Below are positions 1 to 7,643 of a stretch of DNA of 64,000 bases, piece by piece. Each line of letters opens with the position of its first letter. The first letter of the stretch is position 1. The translations under genes were made by a program, and so were the position numbers. This DNA comes from Gammaproteobacteria bacterium (GTDB lineage: Bacteria; Pseudomonadota; Gammaproteobacteria; Ga0077554; Ga007554): the NCBI GenBank assembly GCA_040183005.1, contig JAMPIW010000001.1, positions 245,258-309,257 on the forward strand, in the 5' to 3' direction. A model generated the notes under the pieces. The model ran no database searches and was not told the origin of the DNA. It was given only the letters and a program-made list of their open reading frames with translations.

Positions 1-1
1 C

Positions 2-1669
2 CGCAGCAAAAGCCGTTGGCTTAAGCGGCTGCCCGCGCCGGTGCTGGTGGCGGGCGTTGGTATTGCCCTTGGCTATCTGTTTCAGTTCGAGCCAAATCAA
101 TTGATCAAGGTGCCAGACCAAATCCTCAATGGCGTCACCTTGCCGAATTTCGGCGGTGTCTGGGAGAGGCAGGAGCTGTGGTGGAGCGTCATCGTTATTG
201 TGATTACGCTAACCCTTATTGATGGCATCGAGTCGCTTGCCACCATTGCGGCGGTGGACAAAATCGACCCGTTCCAAAGAAAATCGAACCCCAATGTCAC
301 GCTGCGCGCGATGGGCGTCTCCAATATGCTGTCCAGCCTGGCGGGTGGGCTGACTATTATTCCCGGTGGAGTAAAAAGCCGGGCGAACATTGACGCCGGT
401 GGGCGCACCTTGTGGGCTAATGCCTACAACGCGGTATTTTTGCTGGTGTTTACCCTGCTGGGCACAGGCTTGATTAACCGTATTCCTCTGGCCACCCTGG
501 CAGCGATCATCATCTACGTTGGATGGCGCTTGTGTCAGCCGGGTGTGTTTAGCAAAACTTATGGTATAGGCAAAGATCAGTTTGTCATTTTTGTGGGCAC
601 GATAACGGCCATTCTCGTGACGGATCTCCTGATGGGGATATTGCTCGGGGTGCTGGCGGAGTTCCTGTTGTTGCTCTACCTGTTGATGCCTTCCTTCAGG
701 TACGTGCTCCGGGGGCATTTTACCTTTGGGCGTTCGTTTGAGTTTTTACGGGCTCATCTGTCCGGGCTGCTGAAAAGTCCCGTGATCAAGGTAAAGACCA
801 TTGAGCAGGTAGGCAAGGAAACCTGTGAAGTATCGCTCTCGTCGGTGGTCTGCTTTAACCTGCTGCACCTGGACAAGGTGCTCACGCTGCTCCCCAGGCA
901 TGCCGACGTGGCGCTGTTGGTCACCGAGTCGGGCAAGATTATTGACCACACCGCAATGGAATACTTGCACCATTTCCGCGAAGAATGTCTGCGCGAAGGG
1001 AGGTCATGCACTATCCAGGGGATAGAGAATTATTATCCGTTCTCGCAGCACTCCCTGTCCGCGCGCATGCCCGATGTCCAACTTATGCGGCAAGAAGAGA
1101 CGTTGTCAGAGCGTCAACAGCAGATGAGCGAGATCGCCGGGCACTATGGCCTAGCGTTTTCGCCGGGCATTGAAACCACCTTGAATGCGCAAGATTTCGT
1201 CTACTTTCGGCGCGGCGACAACAAGCAAAAACGCAATGTCATGAGCGGCCTGTACAAAGGCCGCCAGGTCAAATTATTTGACTATAGCCATACCCGCGCG
1301 CCGGACTATTACTCGGAGCATCGCCACACGCTGATCATCGTCGGTCCGTTGGAGAAGGCGATGCCGGATTTCATCGTGGCGCCGGCGCACTACCTTGAAC
1401 GCTATCTGGTCGGCTATCGGGAAGTGGCCGTTGATGAGCATCCGGAATTCTCCCAGATCTACCGTGTTTACACCAAGAATGACGCGGACATACGAGGCTG
1501 TCTGACTGATGAGGTGATTCAGTTCTTCATGGACAATCCGAAGTTTTACATGGAGGTGCGCGGCACGATGTGCTTGGCGTTCAGGCCCGATAAAGAGTTG
1601 GAGCAGGCCAGTACGATTCCGGTTTTATTCTCGTTTGCGGATTTATGCAATCCTAAAAACGGCGGTTGA
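2..1669 (+). CDS. SulP-family anion (probable bicarbonate) transporter with C-terminal extension, 5' partial
   Basis: The reading frame is open to the left edge, so the N-terminus is missing. The visible protein has the last membrane helices of a SulP carrier (about residues 1-220), including the IDGIESLATIAAVDKIDP region and a hydrophobic run ending near LLLLYLLMPS. A STAS-like domain follows (about 230-350). The last 190 residues form an extra soluble domain that ordinary SulP proteins lack and that I do not recognise. SulP proteins carry sulfate or bicarbonate; sitting 300 bp upstream of sbtA and near cbbLS points to bicarbonate, which is inference. The final codons and stop lie inside a dispersed repeat starting near 1650, so the natural C-terminus may have been altered. 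Confidence 0.8.
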   Translation, partial: RSKSRWLKRLPAPVLVAGVGIALGYLFQFEPNQLIKVPDQILNGVTLPNFGGVWERQELWWSVIVIVITLTLIDGIESLATIAAVDKIDPFQRKSNPNVTLRAMGVSNMLSSLAGGLTIIPGGVKSRANIDAGGRTLWANAYNAVFLLVFTLLGTGLINRIPLATLAAIIIYVGWRLCQPGVFSKTYGIGKDQFVIFVGTITAILVTDLLMGILLGVLAEFLLLLYLLMPSFRYVLRGHFTFGRSFEFLRAHLSGLLKSPVIKVKTIEQVGKETCEVSLSSVVCFNLLHLDKVLTLLPRHADVALLVTESGKIIDHTAMEYLHHFREECLREGRSCTIQGIENYYPFSQHSLSARMPDVQLMRQEETLSERQQQMSEIAGHYGLAFSPGIETTLNAQDFVYFRRGDNKQKRNVMSGLYKGRQVKLFDYSHTRAPDYYSEHRHTLIIVGPLEKAMPDFIVAPAHYLERYLVGYREVAVDEHPEFSQIYRVYTKNDADIRGCLTDEVIQFFMDNPKFYMEVRGTMCLAFRPDKELEQASTIPVLFSFADLCNPKNGG

Positions 1670-1930
1670 CCGCTTCTTTAAGCCGTTCGCAAGATGTTTT
1701 GCAGGCTCACCTTTCTGGTGGGGCCGCTACAGGGTGAATTGCGTGATTTTCAGTGCGCGTGGCAGTGTTGCAATCCCTTTATATGGAATAACCTTTCCGC
1801 GTCGTCGCGCCTTGCCCTGCACCCCGAAAACCGCATACCCCGCCCAACGGCCGCCTCCAGAATGATAGATATAAATCTATGAAAAAGTAATTTAAATCTT
1901 ATTTTTATTTATCATTATTTCCGTGCATCA
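1670..1930. other. Intergenic region upstream of sbtA
   Basis: No convincing gene. Short reading frames here have no recognisable motif. The right half becomes AT-rich (about 1862-1920), as expected for a promoter region in front of sbtA. Confidence 0.5.
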
Positions 1931-1952
1931 TTAGCGTGACGCTTTCGCTAAC
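1930..1952 (+). promoter_or_regulatory. Dyad operator candidate upstream of sbtA
   Basis: TTAGCG at 1931-1936 and CGCTAA at 1946-1951 form a perfect dyad 26 bp before the sbtA start. The spacing suits a LysR-type site, and cbbR is encoded nearby, so CbbR control of sbtAB is a reasonable guess. The sequence differs from the palindromes beside cbbR, so another regulator is possible. Confidence 0.4.
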
Positions 1953-1976
1953 GTATTAAAACTAGGCAGGTGTACG

Positions 1977-2969
1977 ATGCTTTCCAATCTTCTCATTCCA
2001 GCAGTGTTATTTTTTGCGCTCGGATTTCTCGCGCAGGTGGTCCGTTCCGACCTTAAATTTCCCGCAGAGCTGGCCAAGGCGTTGTCCATTTACTTGTTGC
2101 TGGGTATTGGGCTGCATGGTGGTATTGAGCTGGGCAAGGCGGATTTCGGCGCGGCGGTCGATGCCGTGGTTGCCGCGCTTGCCTTGGGGTTTTTGCTGCC
2201 GTTGCTGGCCTACGCCATCCTGCGTTGGCTGGGGCGCATCGACCCCCTGAATTCATCGGCGATCGCCGCCCATTACGGCTCGGTCAGCGCGGGTACGTTT
2301 CTGACCGCCCTGGCATTCCTGGAAGTGCAGAACGTCGCCCATGAAACCTACCCGATCATCATGCTTGCCATCATGGAGTCCCCGGCGATTATCATTGGTC
2401 TGTTGCTGGCCAAGTTTTCGCGCACGGGTACGGAGGTGCAGCCAAATGAGGTGCAGGGTAATGGCGGTGGTCACTCGGTGATGAGTGAGCTTCTCCGGGA
2501 TGCCTTTACCAACGGTAGCGTGATCCTCCTTCTCGGTGCAATCGTGGTGGGGGTGGTCGCCACGCCACCCAGCCTGCAAAAGATCATGCCGTTTTATGAT
2601 CAGATATTCATGGGCGTGCTGTCGCTGTTTCTGCTGGAAATGGGTATGGAAGCGGCAAAACGCATCGGCGAGTTCCGTAAGGTAGGTATGTTTCTGGTAG
2701 GTTTTGGGATAATCATGCCGTTGATCGGCGGGGCCATTGGCCTGCTGGTGGGGCACGCCATTCTGGGGTTCAGCGTGGGCGGCGTCACTCTCGTTGCCGT
2801 GCTGGCTGCGAGCGCCTCCTACATTGCGGTGCCGCCCGCCATGAGATTGGCAATCCCCGAGGCCAATCCGTCCTTTTATCTGACATTGTCGCTGGGGGTG
2901 ACTTTCCCGTTTAATGTCATTTTCGGGATTCCACTGTATTATGAATTGGCTCAATGGCTTGCCCGCTAA
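1977..2969 (+). CDS. sbtA: Sodium-dependent bicarbonate transporter SbtA
   Basis: This 330-residue protein is almost entirely hydrophobic, with about ten membrane segments, and matches the SbtA (DUF897) family. Conserved stretches include GSVSAGTFLTAL and the MESPAIIIGLLL segment near residue 130. Cyanobacterial SbtA proteins are slightly longer (about 370 residues) and import bicarbonate with sodium. The gene is followed 25 bp later by an SbtB-like PII protein, the classical partner, which strongly supports the call. It sits in the same cluster as RuBisCO, so it probably raises inner bicarbonate for carbon fixation. A dyad at 1930-1952 may regulate it. Confidence 0.9.
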   Translation: MLSNLLIPAVLFFALGFLAQVVRSDLKFPAELAKALSIYLLLGIGLHGGIELGKADFGAAVDAVVAALALGFLLPLLAYAILRWLGRIDPLNSSAIAAHYGSVSAGTFLTALAFLEVQNVAHETYPIIMLAIMESPAIIIGLLLAKFSRTGTEVQPNEVQGNGGGHSVMSELLRDAFTNGSVILLLGAIVVGVVATPPSLQKIMPFYDQIFMGVLSLFLLEMGMEAAKRIGEFRKVGMFLVGFGIIMPLIGGAIGLLVGHAILGFSVGGVTLVAVLAASASYIAVPPAMRLAIPEANPSFYLTLSLGVTFPFNVIFGIPLYYELAQWLAR

Positions 2970-2994
2970 CAGTATGGTACCCGGAGGTGTGAGT

Positions 2995-3318
2995 ATGGTG
3001 AAATTAGTAGCAGAAAAATTGGTCCGTATCATTGCGACGGCGGAGCTTGAGACGCAATTTATCGAGCTATCGAAGCGTCATTCGGTGAGCGGGTATACAG
3101 TGGTGGATGCCCGCGGCGCTGGGGCTTCCGGTATTCAGCACGGGTTGATGGACATCGACAGCAATATCCTGTTTCTGATGGTCGTGCCCCCGGAGCGGCT
3201 TGACGAGGTCATGGAGGACTTGGCCAAGATCATCCGTCGTGGCCATCACCTGTTGGTGCTGGTCTCCGATACCGAGGTAATGCGCAGGAAGAAGGACTTA
3301 CCTCCGGCTCAGCCTTGA
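2995..3318 (+). CDS. sbtB: SbtB-like PII signalling protein
   Basis: The start is the ATG at 2995, which has a strong GGAGGT site at 2983-2988; in-frame codons farther upstream lack one. The 107-residue product has the compact ferredoxin-like pattern of PII proteins, with a glycine-rich T-loop region (GAGASGIQHG, about residues 42-51) and the LFLMVVPPERLDEVMEDLAKII strand-helix unit. SbtB binds adenyl nucleotides and controls SbtA. The tail ends in a basic and proline stretch and has no cysteine pair, unlike some cyanobacterial SbtB proteins with a redox C-terminal loop. It is co-transcribed with sbtA and converges on cbbR with only 19 bp between. Confidence 0.85.
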   Translation: MVKLVAEKLVRIIATAELETQFIELSKRHSVSGYTVVDARGAGASGIQHGLMDIDSNILFLMVVPPERLDEVMEDLAKIIRRGHHLLVLVSDTEVMRRKKDLPPAQP

Positions 3319-3337
3319 TATGCTGCCGCTACGGCGG

Positions 3338-4309
3338 TTACTTCGCGCCTTTGGTCTGTTTGCTACTGCTCGACACCTGCGCCGGAATTCCCCCGCCACG
3401 TATGCCCTCCAGCAACCCCTTGGCCTCGTTCAGAATAAACTCCTTGAACGCCTGGGCGACCGGGGAGAGGCGTTTGTCGCGCGGGTGGACCAGGTACCAC
3501 TGGCGGATGATGGGGAGCGAGGCGACATCGAGAATGGCAAGGCGTTTGACCTCTATCTCCAGATTGATAGTATGAATCGAAACGATCCCCAGCCCCAGCC
3601 CGGCCTGTACCCCCTGCTTGATGGCCTCGCTACTGTCCATTTCCATGCCGCCGATCAGGTGGATGTTGTGTTCCGCAAAGAACCGCTCCATGGCGATACG
3701 TGTGCCGGAACCTTGCTCGCGCATCAGGAAGGTCTCGTGTTGCAGCCGTTCCAGCGGGATGTTGCGCTCTTGGCGCAGAGGGTGATTGTAGGGCGCGATC
3801 ACCACCAGCGGGTTTTCCATAAACGGCTCGGCGATGATATCGTCCTGCTTGGGGGGCATGCCCATGATCATCATGTCCCGCTCGTTGGATGCAAGCTGGC
3901 GCAGCAGCGTCTCGCGGTTGGTGACATTCAGGCTGACTGTCGCCCCGTCAAAACGCTTGCTGAAAATGGAAAGCAGATAAGGGGCAAAGTGTTTGGCAGT
4001 GCTGACCACCGAGATGTTGAGCCGGCCGCGTGTTACTCCTTTGAGTTCCGACAGCACCGCCTCGGCCTCGGCCAGTTGCTGCGTGATAAGGCGGCTGTAG
4101 TGATGAAGCTCGCGTCCCGCCTCGGTCAGAAAAATACGCTTGCCGATCTGTTCAAACAGCGGCAAGCCGACATTGTCTTCCAGTTGCTTGATTTGCATAG
4201 AGACCGCCGGTTGCGTCAAATGCAGATCCCCGGCGGCGCGCGTATAGCTGGAATGGCGCGCGACGGCCTCGAATACCCTGAGCTGGCGAAGCGTGATATT
4301 CTTCATCAT
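3338..4309 (-). CDS. cbbR: LysR-type transcriptional regulator of the cbb operon
   Basis: This 323-residue protein has an N-terminal winged helix-turn-helix (about residues 3-62, including LHLTQPAVSMQIKQLED) and a C-terminal substrate-binding domain, the standard LysR plan. It is divergent from cbbL, the usual position of cbbR, and AT-rich palindromes lie between them. CbbR activates RuBisCO genes in response to metabolites such as RuBP, phosphoglycerate or NADPH. I chose the methionine codon at 4309 because the LysR domain begins right after it; a start at 4306 or 4330 is also possible. Confidence 0.9.
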   Translation of the reverse strand: MMKNITLRQLRVFEAVARHSSYTRAAGDLHLTQPAVSMQIKQLEDNVGLPLFEQIGKRIFLTEAGRELHHYSRLITQQLAEAEAVLSELKGVTRGRLNISVVSTAKHFAPYLLSIFSKRFDGATVSLNVTNRETLLRQLASNERDMMIMGMPPKQDDIIAEPFMENPLVVIAPYNHPLRQERNIPLERLQHETFLMREQGSGTRIAMERFFAEHNIHLIGGMEMDSSEAIKQGVQAGLGLGIVSIHTINLEIEVKRLAILDVASLPIIRQWYLVHPRDKRLSPVAQAFKEFILNEAKGLLEGIRGGGIPAQVSSSSKQTKGAK

Positions 4310-4334
4310 AATAATGTCGTGCCTCAACATATAG

Positions 4335-4377
4335 ATAAGAATATCTTATGCTGATAATAAAAAATACTGAATATTAT
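4335..4377 (+). promoter_or_regulatory. Probable CbbR-binding palindromes
   Basis: ATAAGAATATCTTAT at 4335-4349 is a 15-bp near-perfect dyad of the T-N11-A LysR kind. A second dyad pairs ATAATA (4354-4359) with TATTAT (4372-4377). Both lie just upstream of the cbbR start and about 100-170 bp upstream of the cbbL promoter. That is the expected layout for autoregulation and activation by CbbR. Confidence 0.6.
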
Positions 4378-4469
4378 TTATGATTAAAAGTAGGCATAGT
4401 AATGCCCACTAAGGTAGTGTTGATATCCCGGCTTGCCAGAGATACCTTACCGGCCCCGCTCTGGATAGT

Positions 4470-4498
4470 TTGCGTGCGGCCCTTTAACTGAATAAACT
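4470..4498 (+). promoter_or_regulatory. Sigma70-like promoter of cbbL
   Basis: TTGCGT at 4470-4475 and TAAACT at 4493-4498 are separated by exactly 17 bp. This places transcription start near 4505 and gives a short leader before the AAGGAG ribosome site and the ATG at 4532. The -35 match is partial, as is usual for activator-dependent promoters. Confidence 0.5.
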
Positions 4499-4531
4499 AA
4501 AGTATTTTTCATCCCTCAGAAGGAGTCACCT

Positions 4532-5956
4532 ATGGCAGTTGCAAAGAAATACAGCGCCGGCGTTAAAGAGTACCGTCAAACGTACTGGATGCCGGAATAC
4601 ACCCCCCTGGACACCGATATCCTGGCCTGTTTCAAGATCACCCCGCAGCCTGGCGTGGATCGTGAAGAGGCTGCCGCTGCCGTGGCTGCTGAATCTTCTA
4701 CCGGCACCTGGACCACGGTATGGACCGACTTGCTGACCGACATGGATTACTACAAGGGCCGCGCTTACCGCATCGAAGACGTGCCTGGCGACGATACCTG
4801 CTATTACGCCTTTATCGCCTACCCCATCGACCTCTTCGAAGAAGGCTCCGTGGTCAACGTATTCACCTCGCTGGTGGGTAACGTGTTCGGCTTCAAGGCC
4901 GTGCGTGCGTTGCGTTTGGAAGACGTGCGCTTCCCCATTGCCTACGTCAAGACCTGCGGCGGCCCGCCCATGGGTATCCAGGTAGAGCGCGACATCATGA
5001 ACAAGTATGGCCGTCCTTTGCTGGGTTGCACCATCAAACCCAAGCTCGGCCTGTCCGCCAAGAACTACGGCCGCGCTGTGTACGAATGTCTGCGCGGTGG
5101 TCTGGATTTCACCAAAGACGACGAGAACATCAACAGCCAGCCGTTCATGCGCTGGAGGCAGCGTTTTGACTTCGTGCAAGAAGCTACCATCAAGGCAGAG
5201 CGTGAGACTGGCGAGCGTAAAGGCCACTACCTGAACGTAACGGCCCCGACTCCAGAAGAGATGTACAAGCGTGCCGAGCACGCCAAAGACATCGGCGCGC
5301 CTATCATCATGCACGACTACATCACTGGCGGTTTCTGCGCCAACACGGGTCTGGCCAACTGGTGCCGTGACAACGGCATGTTGCTGCACATCCATCGCGC
5401 CATGCACGCCGTGCTTGATCGTAACCCGCACCACGGTATTCACTTCCGCGTGTTGGCCAAGATCCTGCGCCTGTCCGGCGGTGACCATCTGCACACCGGC
5501 ACCGTGGTTGGTAAGCTTGAAGGCGACCGCGAAGCGACCCTGGGCTGGATTGACCTTCTGCGTGAGTCTTTCATTCCTGAAGACCGTTCGCGCGGCATTT
5601 TCTTCGATCAGGACTGGGGCTCCATGCCCGGCGTGTTCGCCGTGGCTTCGGGCGGTATCCACGTCTGGCACATGCCTGCGCTGGTTAGCATCTTTGGCGA
5701 TGACTCCGTGCTGCAGTTCGGCGGCGGCACCTTGGGCCATCCTTGGGGCAACGCGGCGGGCGCAGCAGCAAACCGCGTAGCACTGGAAGCCTGCGTGAAG
5801 GCACGTAACGAAGGTGTTGAGATCGAGAAGGCTGGTAAGGAAATCCTGGCCAAGGCCGCTCAGAGCAGCCCCGAACTTAAGATCGCCATGGAAACATGGA
5901 AAGAGATCAAGTTCGAGTTCGACACCGTCGACAAGCTGGATGTGGCACACAAATAA
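4532..5956 (+). CDS. cbbL: RuBisCO large subunit, form IA
   Basis: The 474-residue protein is full length and fixes CO2 onto ribulose 1,5-bisphosphate. The first catalytic-lysine motif ([11 protein letters not shown]) and the carbamylation motif (GLDFTKDDE) are intact, as is the C-terminal [11 protein letters not shown] / [10 protein letters not shown] phosphate-binding region. The N-terminus ([20 protein letters not shown]) is typical of proteobacterial form IA enzymes. With cbbQ and cbbO downstream and no carboxysome genes, it fits the cytosolic IAq arrangement. Start: a strong AAGGAG lies about 8 bases upstream. It forms an L8S8 enzyme with the cbbS product. Confidence 0.98.
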   Translation: MAVAKKYSAGVKEYRQTYWMPEYTPLDTDILACFKITPQPGVDREEAAAAVAAESSTGTWTTVWTDLLTDMDYYKGRAYRIEDVPGDDTCYYAFIAYPIDLFEEGSVVNVFTSLVGNVFGFKAVRALRLEDVRFPIAYVKTCGGPPMGIQVERDIMNKYGRPLLGCTIKPKLGLSAKNYGRAVYECLRGGLDFTKDDENINSQPFMRWRQRFDFVQEATIKAERETGERKGHYLNVTAPTPEEMYKRAEHAKDIGAPIIMHDYITGGFCANTGLANWCRDNGMLLHIHRAMHAVLDRNPHHGIHFRVLAKILRLSGGDHLHTGTVVGKLEGDREATLGWIDLLRESFIPEDRSRGIFFDQDWGSMPGVFAVASGGIHVWHMPALVSIFGDDSVLQFGGGTLGHPWGNAAGAAANRVALEACVKARNEGVEIEKAGKEILAKAAQSSPELKIAMETWKEIKFEFDTVDKLDVAHK

Positions 5957-5968
5957 ACCTGAAGCAAT

Positions 5969-5991
5969 GTAGGGTGCGTAACGCACCCTAC
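5969..5991. repeat. Palindromic dispersed repeat between cbbL and cbbS
   Basis: GTAGGGTGCG and CGCACCCTAC form a perfect hairpin with a 3-base loop. The same core recurs at about 20846 and 43989 in this window, so it is a dispersed REP-like unit rather than an ordinary terminator. It has no T-run. In this place it could protect the cbbL message or reduce cbbS expression. Confidence 0.8.
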
Positions 5992-6013
5992 CACACACAG
6001 AGGAATTGAAAAA

Positions 6014-6370
6014 ATGAGCGAAATGCAAGATTACAAATCGCGTTTGAGTGATCCCGCCAGCCGCAAGTTCGAGACCTTCTCCTACCTGCCCGCGATGACG
6101 CAGGATGACATCCGCAAGCAGGTGGAATACCTCGTCAAGAAGGGCTGGAACCCGGCCGTTGAGCACGTCGAGCCAGAACACCTGATGGACGATTACTGGT
6201 ATATGTGGAAGCTGCCGATGTTTGGTGAGACCGATGTCAGCAAGATTCTGGCCGAAGTCGAAGCTTGCCGTCGGGCCAACCCCGATAACCACATCCGCCT
6301 GATTGGGTATGACAATTTTGCCCAGTCCCAGGGTGCTGCCATGGTTGTCTACCGCGGTAAGACGGTTTAA
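6014..6370 (+). CDS. cbbS: RuBisCO small subunit
   Basis: The 118-residue protein matches the CbbS family: [21 protein letters not shown] near the start, the [11 protein letters not shown] core, and the C-terminal [13 protein letters not shown] segment. It lies 57 bp after cbbL and is preceded by AGAGGAATTG. A palindromic repeat separates the two genes, and a terminator follows, so cbbLS probably forms a strong transcript of its own with partial read-through to cbbQO. Confidence 0.97.
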   Translation: MSEMQDYKSRLSDPASRKFETFSYLPAMTQDDIRKQVEYLVKKGWNPAVEHVEPEHLMDDYWYMWKLPMFGETDVSKILAEVEACRRANPDNHIRLIGYDNFAQSQGAAMVVYRGKTV

Positions 6371-6408
6371 ATCTGCGAGGGCGGTGAACCCGCCCCTGCA
6401 TATAAAAG

Positions 6409-6444
6409 AACCCTCGTTGCCGCAAGGTGGCGGGGGTTTTTTTT
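6409..6444 (+). terminator. Rho-independent terminator after cbbS
   Basis: A GC-rich stem with G-U wobbles (AACCCTCG pairing with CGGGGGTT) closes on a GCAA tetraloop-like turn and runs straight into eight T residues at 6437-6444. This is the clearest intrinsic terminator in the window. Confidence 0.85.
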
Positions 6445-6452
6445 GGAAATGA

Positions 6453-6624
6453 GGTTAACCCGAATGTTTCATAAATTACGCGCGCCCTCGCTAGTCTTTT
6501 GTTCCGCAGAAAAATTTTGCTCAGTCGGACGTATGAATCACTACGCCGCTCCTTCGCAAAATTTCCCTGCAAAACAAAATTCTGCGCGATCATCACGCGA
6601 ATTTATGAAACATTTGGGTTAACC
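6453..6624. repeat. 172-bp MITE-like inverted-repeat element
   Basis: The ends at 6453-6477 and 6600-6624 are inverted copies of each other with 24 of 25 positions matching (core TGTTTCATAAATT). The interior has no gene. The left end and adjoining bases recur in diverged form at 12183-12226. It is therefore a small non-autonomous mobile repeat inserted between cbbS and cbbQ. Confidence 0.75.
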
Positions 6625-6688
6625 GCCAAGGCGTCAAGAGCGCCGCCCAAGATTCAAAGTGCAAAATTCTTGGCGCCTTGGCGGTTAA
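6619..6688. repeat. 70-bp palindromic repeat before cbbQ
   Basis: TTAACCGCCAAGGCG at 6619 is matched by an inverted copy ending at 6688 (CGCCTTGGCGGTTAA). It overlaps the end of the larger MITE by 6 bp and lies 21 bp before the cbbQ start, so it may also carry leader structure. Confidence 0.7.
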
Positions 6689-6709
6689 ACATTCTGGAGT
6701 AAGTGAACC

Positions 6710-7513
6710 ATGAACGACGTAATCAAGCAGTACCTGATAACCGAAAAGCCCTATTATCACCCGGTTGCGGATGAAATCGAGCTCTACGAGGCTGCCTATT
6801 CCGTGCGCATGCCGATGATGCTGAAAGGCCCAACTGGCTGCGGTAAGACCCGCTTTGTCGAATTCATAGCGTGGAAACTTGGCAAGCCGCTGATCACTGT
6901 CGCTTGCAATGAAGACATGACGGCCTCCGATCTGGTGGGGCGCTTCCTGCTCGACGCCAGCGGCACGCGCTGGCAGGACGGGCCGCTCGCCATTGCCGCC
7001 CGTTATGGTGCGATCTGCTACCTTGATGAAGTTGTTGAGGCGCGCCAGGACACCACGGTGGTGATCCACCCGCTCACCGATGCGCGCCGTATACTGCCGC
7101 TGGAAAAGAAGGGCGAATTGGTGAAGGCCCATCCCGATTTCCAGTTGGTCATTTCCTATAATCCGGGCTATCAGAGCTTGATGAAGGATCTGAAGCAATC
7201 CACCAAGCAGCGTTTCGGCGCGCTGGATTTCAACTATCCGTCGCATGATGTCGAAACCGAGATCGTAGCGCATGAAACCGGCGTCAACAGTGATGTCGCA
7301 GGCAAGCTGGTGAGCATTGCCGAGCGCGCCCGCAACCTCAAGGGGCACGGCCTGGATGAAGGTATCTCCACCCGGATGCTGGTATACGCAGGCTCGCTCA
7401 TCGCCAAGGGCGTGGATGCCAAGTCCGCCTGTCTTGTGACCTTGGTGCGTCCGATCACCGACGACCCCGATATGCGCGATGCGCTGGACTCGGCGGTAAC
7501 GACGTTTTTTTAA
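6710..7513 (+). CDS. cbbQ: RuBisCO activase AAA+ ATPase CbbQ
   Basis: The 267-residue protein is a MoxR-type AAA+ ATPase. Walker A is GPTGCGKT (about residues 40-47), Walker B is [11 protein letters not shown], and a C-terminal helical lid follows. CbbQ hexamers with CbbO remove inhibitory sugar phosphates from RuBisCO. The position after cbbLS and before cbbO is standard. It starts 21 bp after a palindromic repeat, with GGAGT just before the ATG. A hairpin (GGATC with GATCC, about 7516-7547) follows the gene. Confidence 0.95.
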   Translation: MNDVIKQYLITEKPYYHPVADEIELYEAAYSVRMPMMLKGPTGCGKTRFVEFIAWKLGKPLITVACNEDMTASDLVGRFLLDASGTRWQDGPLAIAARYGAICYLDEVVEARQDTTVVIHPLTDARRILPLEKKGELVKAHPDFQLVISYNPGYQSLMKDLKQSTKQRFGALDFNYPSHDVETEIVAHETGVNSDVAGKLVSIAERARNLKGHGLDEGISTRMLVYAGSLIAKGVDAKSACLVTLVRPITDDPDMRDALDSAVTTFF

Positions 7514-7643
7514 GGATCAGGGGGCGGGTAAATGCCGCGCCCCGATCCCCGACTGCTGGAGATATGTAGGTTGGCTCAAGCCGCAGGCGGAGCCGACGGT
7601 TTCGACCTGCGACTGATCCCTGACCTCTGGACCCTTAATAAAC

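Noticed and set aside
4526..6292. 588-codon open frame on the minus strand
   Set aside because: It is the antisense of cbbL and cbbS; the plus-strand genes are unmistakable and the frame is a by-product of their codon bias.
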